From Candidatus Rokuibacteriota bacterium (lineage in GTDB: Bacteria; Methylomirabilota; Methylomirabilia; Rokubacteriales; CSP1-6): 64,000 bases of DNA. Below the pieces are notes generated by a model. The model saw only the letters and a program-made list of their open reading frames with translations. It was not told where the DNA came from and made no database searches. Every line of letters begins with the position of its first letter. Within the stretch, counting starts at the first letter, position 1. Below are positions 15,438 to 24,433 of this stretch, in pieces. The position numbers were made by a program, and so were the translations under genes. Location: NCBI GenBank assembly GCA_003220435.1, contig QHSL01000066.1, forward strand, positions 1-64,000, given 5' to 3'.

Positions 15438-16751
15438 CTACTCGCGGCAGCTCAGGCTGCCGAAGCCGTAATGATCGTCGTAGCGCCACGGCGGCGGCAG
15501 CGGCCCGGACGTGGGGAGCGTGGCCCCATCGACGCCGCCGTGGAGGCCGATGGTCGAGCCGCGGCGCACGATCTTCGTCGGCAGGCCGATCACGCGCGAG
15601 ACGGCGGGCGCCTCGGGCACGGCCAGCGTGACGTTCTTGAAGAAGCTCGTGCTCACGATCGCGTCGGCCTCGGGCAGGGGCTCGAGCATCGTGGGCGCGC
15701 CGTCGGTCGCGTCGTCCTCGCTGGTGAGGAAGACGGTCTTGATGCCGAGCCGCTCGCACGCCTGGATGCTCCGGACCACTTCGATGAACTCGTTGCCGCC
15801 CGCGTCCCACGTGACCACCGCGCCCTGCGCGCCGAGCTGCTTGGCGAGCTTGGCGGTTTGATTTGCCATCAGCTGCTTCTCGGTCTGCGTGGTCCATTCC
15901 GTGCGCAGCGAGATCACGCCGAGGAAGTTCCAGTCCCGCCCGTGGCGGCGGTAGAGGTCGAGGAAGAGGGGATTGTTCGCCACGGTCCACGACATAGCGA
16001 ACGCGGTGCGATAGGGCCCGGTGAGCGCGCCATCCAGGATCTCGTTCGGGTGCAGATACCAGGGCGGCGTGAGCTGCGTCAGGCCGTAGGTGGCCGTGCA
16101 GAACGCGGTCGGTGAGCCCGACATCGCCTGTGGCGAATGGACGCACCAGATGTAAACCACGCGCGGGAGCGACGGATCGACCGGTGTGAGCTCGAACACC
16201 TCGCGCTCCGGCGGCGTGAGCGAGCGCACGGCCTCGCCGAGCTGGTCCGAGACCGTCAGCGCGGCCTTGTGCACGGCATAGTTCTTCACCTCTTCGTTCA
16301 GCGTCGAGTCGGGCTCGACGACCAGGCAGAGGTTGACGAGCTTCTGGTAGGGGTACATCTCGCCGTAGGGCCCGGACATGTCCAGATAGGTCTCGACGAA
16401 GTCGCCGCCGGCGTCGTGCCAGTTGACGCTCGACACCTCGACCACGCCCATGCCGGCGAGGCGATGCGTGCGGCCTTCACCGACCGTGGCGATCTCACGC
16501 CCGCAGATGCCGGGATAGCAGACGCCCACGCCCTCTACTTTGATACGCGGCTCGATCACGTCGCGCACCGGCCAGATCCGCGCCGACTCGCCCGGCCGCG
16601 CGATCTCGAGCTCGGCGCTGGCGATTCGTGAATCCTGTCGGACCGCCGCCAGCACGGCGTCGCGATCCACCGTGAGCCGGCCCGCGTCGTAGCGCGTGGT
16701 CCGGCCGAAGGCGATGTCCGTCACCGGGAAGGTGCCCATCTCAAGACGCAT
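15438..16751 (-). CDS. GrdE-like glycine/sarcosine/betaine reductase component B subunit
   Basis: The 437-residue protein aligns along its length with GrdE/GrdG proproteins of clostridial glycine, sarcosine and betaine reductase. Typical segments are MRLEMGTFPVTDIAFG, ARPGESARIWPVRDVIEPRIKVEG, GEGRTHRLAGMGVV, YLDMSGPYGEMYPY and NPLFLDLYRRHGRDWNFLGVI. Component B activates the amine substrate as a Schiff base on a pyruvoyl group made by self-cleavage before a Cys. At the expected place (about residues 246-252) the sequence is GPYRTAF with no Cys, so pyruvoyl formation is doubtful. The start overlaps the end of the grdB-like gene by 11 nt. No grdA, grdC or grdD is present. Confidence 0.85.
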   Translation of the reverse strand: MRLEMGTFPVTDIAFGRTTRYDAGRLTVDRDAVLAAVRQDSRIASAELEIARPGESARIWPVRDVIEPRIKVEGVGVCYPGICGREIATVGEGRTHRLAGMGVVEVSSVNWHDAGGDFVETYLDMSGPYGEMYPYQKLVNLCLVVEPDSTLNEEVKNYAVHKAALTVSDQLGEAVRSLTPPEREVFELTPVDPSLPRVVYIWCVHSPQAMSGSPTAFCTATYGLTQLTPPWYLHPNEILDGALTGPYRTAFAMSWTVANNPLFLDLYRRHGRDWNFLGVISLRTEWTTQTEKQLMANQTAKLAKQLGAQGAVVTWDAGGNEFIEVVRSIQACERLGIKTVFLTSEDDATDGAPTMLEPLPEADAIVSTSFFKNVTLAVPEAPAVSRVIGLPTKIVRRGSTIGLHGGVDGATLPTSGPLPPPWRYDDHYGFGSLSCRE

Positions 16752-18090
16752 GCGCGGCCTCCTCGGTCTTGCCGGGCGTCATCGGGTCGAAGAGCGTCGG
16801 CCCGGGCACGGCGATGGTCAGCGTCTTGAGCGCGGTGGTCACGATGCGCATGCCGAAGGCGTAGTCCTTCTCGGGGCTGAGCGTGGGATCGCCGCACACG
16901 TGCTCGATGCGCGCGCCGCGGATCACGCGATTCGCGCCGGTCGTGAGCGCGAAGTTGTAGATGGCCGAGATCATCCCCACCGGGATTCCCGCTCGCTCGA
17001 TCTCCTTGGCTATCGTTGCGCCGCAACGATTGCAGGTCCCTCAGGTGGCGACGAGCAGCGCGCCGTCCACGCCGCTCGCCTTGAGATCCGCGGCGATGCT
17101 GCGCCCGTGCCCCACCGACACCGCCACCGGCGTGCTCACGCCGGGCAGCGCGTAGATGTGCTCGTGCACGCGGCCGATCTTCCCCTGGCGCTCGAGATCG
17201 CGCAGGAACGAGAGCGGCAGGATGTAGTTCGGGTTGCTGTTGACGATGTGATTGAAGTAGCCGGCGTGATAGGCCTCCCACTCCTGGGGTGAGAGCGACT
17301 CGAGCTCGGCCACCGCGTGCCGGTGATAGCGCACGGCATTCGCCGAGACCTGCTTGTCGGGGTTGCCCTTTCGCACCAGGCCGCCGGTCGTGACCATGGC
17401 GATGCGGGCGCGCGAGAGATCGGCGATGGGCGGGGCGGGGGAGACGCGCTCGGGCGCGGCGTACGGCACCTCCGACCGGTAGGGCCGCCCGTGGAGCTTG
17501 TCGAGGAGCATGTCGAGCGCGCGCTGATACCCCGGACGCCCGCGATCGTGAACGCGGCGCGCGCCCCGGGGCATGTAGCCCTCCACCTCGGCCGAGCCGA
17601 GCGCCTCGCCGCGGCCGAGACGCCGCGCCAGCGGCGCCAGCGCGTCGAGCGCGGCTTGCATGGAGGTGGTCGACGAGCCGGTGGGCACGATGTAGATCCC
17701 GCGGCGGGCGGCCGACGCGCCGGGGTTCTCGGGATGCATCGCGGTGATCGCGGGCACGCGCTGGGCCTGCGCGACCTTGCAGACCAGCGCGCACGCCAGG
17801 CCGTAGCGCCCGGAGCCGAACGCCGGGCCGGCGACGAGCACGTCGGGCTCGAGCCGCGCCAGCTCGGCGGCGATCGCGCGCGAGGCTTCCTCGCCACGCT
17901 CGTTGACGAAGTTGTCGCCGCCGATCAGCGTGGCCTCGACGCGCGCCCCGTCGCCCAGCGCCTTCTCGAGCGCGCGGCCCGGGCCCACGGCGCCGGCCTT
18001 CGCCGCGACGCCGACGTGCGCCTGGTCCTCGCCGCCGATGCCGCCGAAGAACTGGTTCACGTAGTGCACGACGCGCAGCTGACCGCTCAT
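16741..18090 (-). CDS. GrdB-like selenoprotein (glycine/betaine reductase component B)
   Basis: Read through TGA at 17041-17043, this gives 449 residues with selenocysteine at position 350 in VATUGTCNRCGATIAKEIERAG. The UGTC-x-RCG motif is the hallmark of GrdB/GrdF/GrdH, where Sec attacks the Schiff-base substrate. The protein starts VVHYVNQFFGGIGGEDQA, as these selenoproteins do, and continues after the Sec with GMISAIYNFALTTGANRVIRG and GDPTLSPEKD. A SECIS-like hairpin follows the TGA. Gene order is grdB then grdE. In clostridia the complex makes acetyl phosphate during amino-acid fermentation; here the companion subunits are missing, so a different reductive role is likely. Confidence 0.92.
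17012..17040 (-). promoter_or_regulatory. Bacterial SECIS-like element of the grdB-like gene
   Basis: On the minus strand, after UGA and 10 nt, ATCGTTGC pairs perfectly with GCAACGAT around the 3-nt loop GGC. The loop starts 18 nt after the UGA and begins with G, the same geometry as in the UGSC gene. The 10 nt between UGA and stem (GGGACCTGCA) also resemble those of the UGSC gene (GGGTCCTGCT). Confidence 0.78.
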
Positions 18091-18110
18091 GGTGGTGCTC
18101 CTCCCGGGTG

Positions 18111-18134
18111 GATTCTAGCGGAAATGCTAGAATC
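18111..18134. repeat. Perfect inverted repeat between divergent grdB and liv genes
   Basis: GATTCTAGC and GCTAGAATC flank a 6-nt centre (GGAAAT). Each arm also contains a TAGAAT box reading outward, so the element could be an operator, a pair of face-to-face -10 boxes, or both. It is 21 nt from the grdB start and 66 nt from the liv operon start. Confidence 0.6.
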
Positions 18135-18199
18135 CCTCTCGCGCTTTGCGCCGAGACGTTGCCGCCGATTTGCTCACTCTCGAGAGAGGAGTCGCCGTG

Positions 18200-19477
18200 A
18201 TGAAGACTGCGACACGGGTCGTGATCGTGTTCGGAATCCTCGGGCTGGCGCTGGGCGCCGGCCTCGTGCAGGGACAGCAGCCACCGAGCGGCGAGTACAA
18301 GATCGGCGTGCTCGAGCCGCTCACCGGCAATCTCGCGGTCCAGGGGAAGCTGCACGTCGAGGGCTACGAGATCATGCGCGACCTCATCAACACCCGCTTC
18401 GGCGGAGTGATGGGCAAGAAGCTGGTCTTCGCGGTCGGCGACGCCGTCGATCCAACCGCGGCCGCGTCGGAAGCGACCCGGCTGGCCGCGCGCGAGGGCG
18501 TGAAGATCATCACCGGGACGTTCTCCTCCACGCTCTGCGGCGCGGCCAGCGAGGCGGCGGCGCGGCAGAACGTCATCTACTGGGAGACGTCCTGCGTCGA
18601 CCCGCGGCTCACCCGGCGCAATCTCAAGAACGTGTTCCGCACCGAGATCGACGGCACCGGGTTCGGCTGGTACAACATCGAGTTCATCGCCAAGCACCTG
18701 GCCCATCGCCTCGGCAAGAAGACGAACGAGCTCAAGATCGCCTACCTCTCGGAGGACTCCTCCTACGGCCAGAGCGTGACCGAGTCCGCCCGCCAACGCG
18801 CCAAGCAGGAGTTCGGCATGCAGGAGGTCGGGCCCGAGTACTACACGTTCACCACCAACGATCTGACGCCGGTCCTCCTGAAGCTGAAGGCCGCCAACCC
18901 CGACATCCTCCACCACATCTCGCGTGATCAGGACGCCATCCTGTTCTGGCGCCAGGCGCGCGAGCAGAACTTCCAGGTCAAGGCGGTCGTGCACGCCGGC
19001 GCCACCGGCTACGGCAACCCGGGCTTCGGCAAGGCGTTCGGCAACGACGCCAACGGGCCCTTCGCGCTGCTCGAGCCCGGCCCGGGCCTGATCATCGAGA
19101 AGTTCCGGCCAGAAGGCCAGCTGGTCGAGCGCGCGTTCCGCGAAGCGGTGAAGACGAAGACGGGCGCGGACGTGCTCGCGGGCGGACATCAGCTCGCGGG
19201 CGGCGGCCTCTGGGTCCTGAAGCTGGCGCTCGACGCCGCGAAGACCGACGACCTCGACAAGTTCCGCGCCGCCGTCCTGTCGCTCGATCTGCCGGTCGGG
19301 TCCGCCGTCAACGGCTGGGGCGTGAAGTTCGACGAGACCGGGCAGAACTCGAACGCGCGCGTGCAGCACTACATGCTGCAATGGCAGAACGGCTCCCTCG
19401 TCACGGTGTGGCCGGAGGAATTCACGACCCATCGCGCCAAGTGGATTCCGCTCGGTCCCTGGGATCAGCGGAAGTAG
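18200..19477 (+). CDS. livK: Branched-chain amino-acid-type ABC substrate-binding protein (LivK-like)
   Basis: The 425-residue protein has a Sec signal (hydrophobic residues 5-25, then QGQQ) and the type I periplasmic-binding fold of the Leu/Ile/Val family: YKIGVLEPLTGNLAVQGKLHVEGYEIMRDLIN, then GVKIITGTFSSTLCGAASEAAARQNVIYWE and a C-terminal lobe. It should capture a small amino acid, amide or related solute in the periplasm. The ATG was chosen because GAGAGGAG lies 9 nt upstream; the adjacent GTG codon is an alternative. It heads the complete liv operon, and is divergent from the grd genes, so the solute could relate to their substrate. Confidence 0.92.
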   Translation: MKTATRVVIVFGILGLALGAGLVQGQQPPSGEYKIGVLEPLTGNLAVQGKLHVEGYEIMRDLINTRFGGVMGKKLVFAVGDAVDPTAAASEATRLAAREGVKIITGTFSSTLCGAASEAAARQNVIYWETSCVDPRLTRRNLKNVFRTEIDGTGFGWYNIEFIAKHLAHRLGKKTNELKIAYLSEDSSYGQSVTESARQRAKQEFGMQEVGPEYYTFTTNDLTPVLLKLKAANPDILHHISRDQDAILFWRQAREQNFQVKAVVHAGATGYGNPGFGKAFGNDANGPFALLEPGPGLIIEKFRPEGQLVERAFREAVKTKTGADVLAGGHQLAGGGLWVLKLALDAAKTDDLDKFRAAVLSLDLPVGSAVNGWGVKFDETGQNSNARVQHYMLQWQNGSLVTVWPEEFTTHRAKWIPLGPWDQRK

Positions 19478-20359
19478 GTGACCGCTCTTCCGCAGCTGAT
19501 CGTCTCGACGCTGCTGCTGGGCGGCGTCTACGCGCTCATCGCCGTCGGGCTCACGCTGATCTTCGGCGTGCTGCGCGTCGTGAACTTCGCCCACGGCGAA
19601 TTCCTCATGCTCGGCATGTATCTGGCCTTCTGGGCGTTCGCCCTGCTCCACTTCGACCCGTACCTGACGCTGGTGGTGTCGCTGCCGATCTCGTTCGCGG
19701 TCGGCTGGGCGAGCTACCGCGGCGTGATGCGCCCGATCGTCCACGCCTCGCACAACGTGCAGGTGTTCACCACGGTCGGGCTCTCGATCGCGCTCCAGAA
19801 TCTGGCGCTCGTGCTGTTCACGGCCGACGCGCGCTTCGTGCGCACCGACTATTACGCGGTCGTCGTGCGGATCGCCGGCGCCGCGTTCAACGTGGCGCAG
19901 ATCGTGGCGTTCGCCATCGCCGTTGCCCTCACCGCCGGGCTCTTCACGTTCATGCGCTGGTCCTACACCGGCAAGGTGATGCGCGCGACGGCGCAAGATC
20001 GAGACGCCTCCGCGCTCATGGGCATCGACACTGACCGGGTCTACGCGATCACCTGGGCGGTGGGCATCGCCTGCGTCGGCGCCGCCGGGGTGCTGCTGGC
20101 GCCGATCTATCCCGTCTATCCGACCGCCGGCCTGCAGTTCGTGCTGATCGCCTACGTCGCGGTCGTCCTGGGAGGCCTCGGCGACATGGCCGGCGCGCTG
20201 ATCGCCGCGCTGGCGGTCGCCGCGGTCGAGGTGGTGGGCTCGTACACGATCGGCACGGCGTGGAAGGAAGTGCTCTACCTGCTGCTGTTCATCGGGATCC
20301 TCGTGGTGCGCCCCGCCGGGCTCTTCGGCCAGCGTGGCGCCGAGGCGCTCGGCGCGTGA
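19478..20359 (+). CDS. livH: Branched-chain amino-acid-type ABC permease (LivH)
   Basis: The 293-residue inner-membrane protein has about eight hydrophobic helices and the LivH hallmark GLTLIFGVLRVVNFAHGEFLMLGMY in its first third. The EAA-like cytoplasmic loop reads MRATAQDRDASALMGIDTDRVYAITWAVG. GTG is the first codon after the livK stop with no gap. It pairs with LivM to form the channel of the transporter. Confidence 0.95.
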   Translation: MTALPQLIVSTLLLGGVYALIAVGLTLIFGVLRVVNFAHGEFLMLGMYLAFWAFALLHFDPYLTLVVSLPISFAVGWASYRGVMRPIVHASHNVQVFTTVGLSIALQNLALVLFTADARFVRTDYYAVVVRIAGAAFNVAQIVAFAIAVALTAGLFTFMRWSYTGKVMRATAQDRDASALMGIDTDRVYAITWAVGIACVGAAGVLLAPIYPVYPTAGLQFVLIAYVAVVLGGLGDMAGALIAALAVAAVEVVGSYTIGTAWKEVLYLLLFIGILVVRPAGLFGQRGAEALGA

Positions 20360-21327
20360 AGGCCGTCGCGCCGGCCACGGTCGTCTTCCTCTGCGCCGGG
20401 CTCGCGCCGCTCGTCGTGCGCGATGCGTTCCTGCTCGACAGCCTCGTGCTGGTCCTGATCTGGGGCAGCGCGGCGGCGGCGTGGAACGTGGCCGGCGGCT
20501 ACGCGGGCCAGATCTCGCTCGGCCACTCCGCGTTCTTCGGGATCGGCGCGTACGCCGCCGCCCTGATCGTCACCCGATGGGAGCTCTCGCCGTGGCTCGG
20601 CCTCGCCGTCGGCGCCCTGGTGGCGACCGCGATCGGGCTCGTCGTCGGCTACCTCTCGAATCGTCTGCGCGGCCCGTACTTCGTGCTCGCGACCATCGCG
20701 TTCTCGCAGGTGCTGCTCATCGTCGGCAGCCGCTGGCGCGGCTTCACCGCCGGCTCCGAGGGCATCCCGGTCCCGTTCCGCCCCGGGTTCTGGACCCTCG
20801 GCATCGCGGACAAGCGGGTGTGGGTCTGGATCGCGCTGGCCCTCGCGGTTCTCGCCTATCTCGTCCAGCGCTACCTCGACCGGTCGCGCCGCGGCTACCA
20901 GCTGGTGGCGGTGCGCGAGGACGAGGACGCGGCGCTCTCGCTCGGCGTGCCGGCGCGCTGGCTGAAGGTCGCCGCGATCTGCGTCAGCGCTGCGCTCACC
21001 GCCGCCTGCGGCGCGCTGTGGGCTCAATACATCGGCTTCGTCGATCCGTTCTACGTGTTTTCGGTGGACCTGTCGGTGAAGTTCGCGCTGGCGGCCATCA
21101 TCGGCGGCCTCGGCACGGCGCTCGGCCCGTTCCTCGGCGCGGCCCTCATCACGACCGTCGAGACGTACTTGCGCGCCCAGTTCGGCGGCCTCGGCACCGG
21201 GCTCATCGGCATCTACCTGATCGTCTACGGCTGCGCGCTCATCGTGATGGTGCGATGGGTTCCGCATGGCCTCGTCGGGTGGATCGGCGAGGGGCTGCGC
21301 CGGCGCGCCGCGCCGGCGGCTCGATGA
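20356..21327 (+). CDS. livM: Branched-chain amino-acid-type ABC permease (LivM)
   Basis: The 323-residue membrane protein carries the LivM signature WNVAGGYAGQISLGHSAFFGIGAYAAAL and the loop GYQLVAVREDEDAALSLGVPARWLKV. It starts at GTG overlapping the livH stop (GTGA) and its stop overlaps the livG start (ATGA). About nine hydrophobic segments are visible. A longer in-frame upstream extension reads as the wrong phase of livH and is rejected. Confidence 0.95.
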   Translation: MKAVAPATVVFLCAGLAPLVVRDAFLLDSLVLVLIWGSAAAAWNVAGGYAGQISLGHSAFFGIGAYAAALIVTRWELSPWLGLAVGALVATAIGLVVGYLSNRLRGPYFVLATIAFSQVLLIVGSRWRGFTAGSEGIPVPFRPGFWTLGIADKRVWVWIALALAVLAYLVQRYLDRSRRGYQLVAVREDEDAALSLGVPARWLKVAAICVSAALTAACGALWAQYIGFVDPFYVFSVDLSVKFALAAIIGGLGTALGPFLGAALITTVETYLRAQFGGLGTGLIGIYLIVYGCALIVMVRWVPHGLVGWIGEGLRRRAAPAAR

Positions 21328-22046
21328 GCCTCCTTTCCGTCTCCGGCGTCTCCAAGCGCTTCGGCGGCATCGTCGCCAACCGGGGGATCTCGTTCGACGT
21401 GGAGCCGGGCGAGCTCGTGGGCATCATCGGGCCGAACGGCGCGGGCAAGTCCACGCTGTTCGAGGTCATCACCGGCTTCTACCGCCCGGACGAGGGCGAG
21501 GTGAGGCTCGACGGCGCACGGCTCACCGGGCTCTCGCCGGACGTCGTCTGCCGGCGCGGCATCGCGCGCACCTTCCAGAAGCTCCGGCCGTTCCAGGGGC
21601 TCACCGTGCTCGACAACGTGATGGTCGGGGCGCTCACGCGCACGACGGACGTGCGGCACGCGCGCGAGCGGGCGCGCGAGCTGGTGGGGAAGGTCGGGCT
21701 CGCCGAGAAGGCCGAGGCCCACGCCCGCACGCTCTCCACCGGCCAGCGCAAGCGGTTGGAGCTGGCGCGCGGGCTCGCCACCGAGCCGCGCGTCTTGCTG
21801 CTCGACGAGGTCACCGGCGGCGTGGACCAGCGAACGATCCCCGAGCTGGTTCGGCTCGTTCGCAGCCTGCACGCGGGCGGCCTGACGCTGCTGGTGATCG
21901 AGCACAACATGCGGGTGATCACCGCCGTCGCCCAGCGCATCGTCGCGCTCCACCTCGGCGAAGTCATCGCCGACGGCCCACCCGACCAGGTGACGCGCGA
22001 CCGCCGGGTGGTCGAGGCCTATCTAGGCCTGGCGTACGTGCCGTGA
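21324..22046 (+). CDS. livG: Branched-chain amino-acid-type ABC ATPase (LivG)
   Basis: The 240-residue ATPase has Walker A GPNGAGKST, the signature region LSTGQRKRLELARGLA, Walker B VLLLDEV and the switch His in VIEHNM. The variant signature LSTGQ in place of LSGGQ is common in LivG. Note that the usual catalytic-site sequence LDEP is LDEVTGGVD here. It couples ATP hydrolysis to transport together with LivF. The ATG overlaps the livM stop and its stop overlaps the livF start. Confidence 0.94.
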   Translation: MSLLSVSGVSKRFGGIVANRGISFDVEPGELVGIIGPNGAGKSTLFEVITGFYRPDEGEVRLDGARLTGLSPDVVCRRGIARTFQKLRPFQGLTVLDNVMVGALTRTTDVRHARERARELVGKVGLAEKAEAHARTLSTGQRKRLELARGLATEPRVLLLDEVTGGVDQRTIPELVRLVRSLHAGGLTLLVIEHNMRVITAVAQRIVALHLGEVIADGPPDQVTRDRRVVEAYLGLAYVP

Positions 22047-22783
22047 CGCATCCCGCGGCGACTCCCATGCTGACGGTCGAGGGGCTCGACGTCGCCTACG
22101 GCGACTTCCAGGTGCTGTGGGGTGCCGAGCTCCGCGTCGACGAGGGAGAGATCGTCTGCGTGCTGGGCCCGAATGGCGCCGGCAAGTCGACGCTGATGAA
22201 CACGATCTCGGGGCTGGTGAAGCCACGCGCCGGGCGCGTCACGTTCCTCGACCAGCGCGTCGACGGGCTTCCCGCGCACCGCTCGGCGGGACACGGCCTG
22301 GCGCACGTGCTCGAGCGCCGGCGCCTGTTCCCGTTCCTCACCGTGCTCGACAACGTGCTGCTGGGCTCCCACAACCCCCGGGCGCGCTCGCATCGCGCCG
22401 AGACGCTCGAGCGGGTGGAAGCGCTGTTCCCCGTGGTGCGGGTCCGGCGCGCGCAGCTCGCTCACACCCTCTCGGGCGGCGAGCAGCAGATGGTCGCGAT
22501 CGCCCGCGGCCTCATGGCGCGGCCCCGCCTGCTGATGGTCGACGAGCCGTTCCTGGGGCTCGCACCGCAGGTCGCCCGGGACATCGGCCTCCTCCTCCGC
22601 CGCATCCGGGAGGAGGAAGGGATCAGCGTGGTGTTCATCGAGCAGAACGTGGAGGTGGCATTGCGCCTGGCCGACCGCGGCTACGTCCTGGAATCCGGGC
22701 GCACGATCCTCAGCGGCCCATCTGCCGAGCTCCTGCGCTCGTCGGAGGTCAAGCGAATCTTCCTGGGCGACGTCGCGCTCTGA
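22043..22783 (+). CDS. livF: Branched-chain amino-acid-type ABC ATPase (LivF)
   Basis: The 246-residue ATPase has Walker A GPNGAGKST, the C-loop LSGGEQQMVAIARGLM, Walker B LLMVDEP and VFIEQNV at the switch. The pattern LERRRLFPFLTVLDNVLLG is typical of LivF. GTG overlaps the livG stop (GTGA). A downstream in-frame ATG in PMLTVEGLDVAYG is a possible alternative start, eight codons in. This completes the five-gene transporter. Confidence 0.94.
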   Translation: MTHPAATPMLTVEGLDVAYGDFQVLWGAELRVDEGEIVCVLGPNGAGKSTLMNTISGLVKPRAGRVTFLDQRVDGLPAHRSAGHGLAHVLERRRLFPFLTVLDNVLLGSHNPRARSHRAETLERVEALFPVVRVRRAQLAHTLSGGEQQMVAIARGLMARPRLLMVDEPFLGLAPQVARDIGLLLRRIREEEGISVVFIEQNVEVALRLADRGYVLESGRTILSGPSAELLRSSEVKRIFLGDVAL

Positions 22784-22796
22784 TCCGGGTCGGCGC

Positions 22797-22825
22797 TTGA
22801 CAGCGCGTCGGGTGCGGCGTTAGAG
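22797..22825 (+). promoter_or_regulatory. Sigma-70-type promoter for the binding protein gene at 22868
   Basis: TTGACA (22797-22802), a 17-nt spacer and TTAGAG (22820-22825) lie 14 nt after the livF stop and 42 nt before the next ATG. It is the best canonical promoter in the window. Confidence 0.65.
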
Positions 22826-22867
22826 GTGAGCCGGCGGAAGGGCGTCCGCTCGCAAGAGGAGGTTGCC

Positions 22868-24403
22868 ATGGCCAGAACGGCATTCGTCTCCCTCCTGATC
22901 CTCGTTGTTGGACTGTCGGGCGGAGAGGTCAGCGCACAGAATCAGGCGACTGGCCAGATCACCATCGCCTTCGACGCCTCGATCGCCACGTCGTTTCTCG
23001 ATCCGGCCGAGACGCCGGGCATCGGCACGCCGTTCGTCTTCCTGTACGCGATGCACGACGCGCTGATCAAGCCGCTGCCCGGGAACAACATGGCGCCCTG
23101 TCTCGCTGAATCATGGACGGAGAGCGCCGACGGGCTCGTGTACGAGTTCAAGCTGCGCGAGGGGCTCAAGTTCCACAACGGCGATCCGTTCACCGCCGAG
23201 GACGTCAAGTTCAGCTTCCAGCGCTACAAGGGCACGTCCTTCAAGCTGCTGCACGAACGGGTGAAGTCGGTGGACATCGTCGATCCGCACCGCATCCGCT
23301 TCGTGCTGAAAGAGCCGTGGCCGGACTTCCTCGTGTTCTACGCGACCCCCGCGACCGGCGCTGCGTGGGTCGTGCCGAAGAAGTATATCGAGAAGGTCGG
23401 CGAGGAGGGCTTCAAGCGTCAACCCGTCGGGCTCGGGCCCTATCGCTTCGCGCGCATGACGCCGGGCGTCGAGCTGGTGCTCGAGGCGAACGAGCAGTAC
23501 TGGCGCAAGAAGCCGACGATCAAGACGGTCGTCATCAAGGGCATCCCCGACCGCACGACGCGCCTGGCCATGCTGAAAACCGGCGAGGCGGATCTGGCCT
23601 ACCTGATGATCGGCGTGGAGGCGGCGACCGTCAAAGCCGATCCCAGGCTTCGCCTGGCGAAGGTGATCCCGGCCGCCACCTGGTGGCTCGAGTTCCCGGA
23701 GCAATGGAATCCGAAGTCGCCCTGGAGCGACCGCCGCGTGCGGCTGGCGACGGCCCTGGCGATCGACGCGCAGGCCATCAACGACGCCGAGCGCATGGGT
23801 TTCTCGCGACTGACTGGATCGATCATCCCGAGCGTGCTGGACTTCGCGCTGCGCATTGAGCCGTACGGCCACCATCCCGCCCAGGCCAAGCGCCTGTTAG
23901 TCGAGGCCGGCTATCCCAACGGCCTCGACGTCGGGGAGCTCCGCTCGACGACGGAGTTCAGCTCATTCGCCGAGGCCGTGGCCAACTCGCTCGGCACGGT
24001 CGGCATACGGGCGCGCGTGCGGCCCGTGGAGCGAGCGACTTTCTTCGAAGTCTGGCGGGCCAAGAAGCCCACGGGCATGATCCTGGGCGCCACCGCGGCG
24101 CTCGGCAACGCGGCGACCCGCCTGGAGGCGTTCGTCATCACCGGCGCGACCTACGCGTACGGTGGTTATGGGGACATCGACGACCTGTTCATCCAGCAAG
24201 CGCGGGAGCGCGACCGGAAGCGGCGCGAGGCGATCCTTCACCAGATCCAGCAGCTGATGCACGAGCGCGTCATGCACGCGCCGATCTTCGAGCCCGCCAC
24301 GCTGCACGGCATCGGGCCCCGACTCGAAGAGCCGGCCGTGGGCTTGAACTCGCTGCTGTATTTCGCCGCGCCGTACGAGGAGATGCGCCTGAAAAAGCAG
24401 TGA
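22868..24403 (+). CDS. ABC substrate-binding protein, peptide/nickel family (SBP family 5)
   Basis: The 511-residue protein has a Sec signal (hydrophobic residues 5-21, then VSAQ) and the DppA/OppA-type fold: LAESWTESADGLVYEFKLREGLKFHNGDPFTAEDVKFSFQRYKG, PVGLGPYRF and LATALAIDAQAINDAERMG. Such proteins deliver peptides or other oligomeric solutes to Dpp/Opp permeases. No permease gene is next to it, so it is an orphan or serves a distant transporter. GAGGAGG before ATG and an upstream promoter support independent expression. The amidase remnant follows 30 nt later and was probably in the same operon. Confidence 0.92.
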   Translation: MARTAFVSLLILVVGLSGGEVSAQNQATGQITIAFDASIATSFLDPAETPGIGTPFVFLYAMHDALIKPLPGNNMAPCLAESWTESADGLVYEFKLREGLKFHNGDPFTAEDVKFSFQRYKGTSFKLLHERVKSVDIVDPHRIRFVLKEPWPDFLVFYATPATGAAWVVPKKYIEKVGEEGFKRQPVGLGPYRFARMTPGVELVLEANEQYWRKKPTIKTVVIKGIPDRTTRLAMLKTGEADLAYLMIGVEAATVKADPRLRLAKVIPAATWWLEFPEQWNPKSPWSDRRVRLATALAIDAQAINDAERMGFSRLTGSIIPSVLDFALRIEPYGHHPAQAKRLLVEAGYPNGLDVGELRSTTEFSSFAEAVANSLGTVGIRARVRPVERATFFEVWRAKKPTGMILGATAALGNAATRLEAFVITGATYAYGGYGDIDDLFIQQARERDRKRREAILHQIQQLMHERVMHAPIFEPATLHGIGPRLEEPAVGLNSLLYFAAPYEEMRLKKQ

Positions 24404-24433
24404 GCGCCGTCCAGGCGTTGAAAGGAGAGAGTC

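Noticed and set aside
16721-19996. A very long open frame on the minus strand (over 1000 codons) crossing grdB, the liv binding protein and livH
   Set aside because: It is antisense or out of phase to well-recognised genes, reads as His/Arg/Glu-rich noise, and long antisense frames are expected in DNA this GC-rich.
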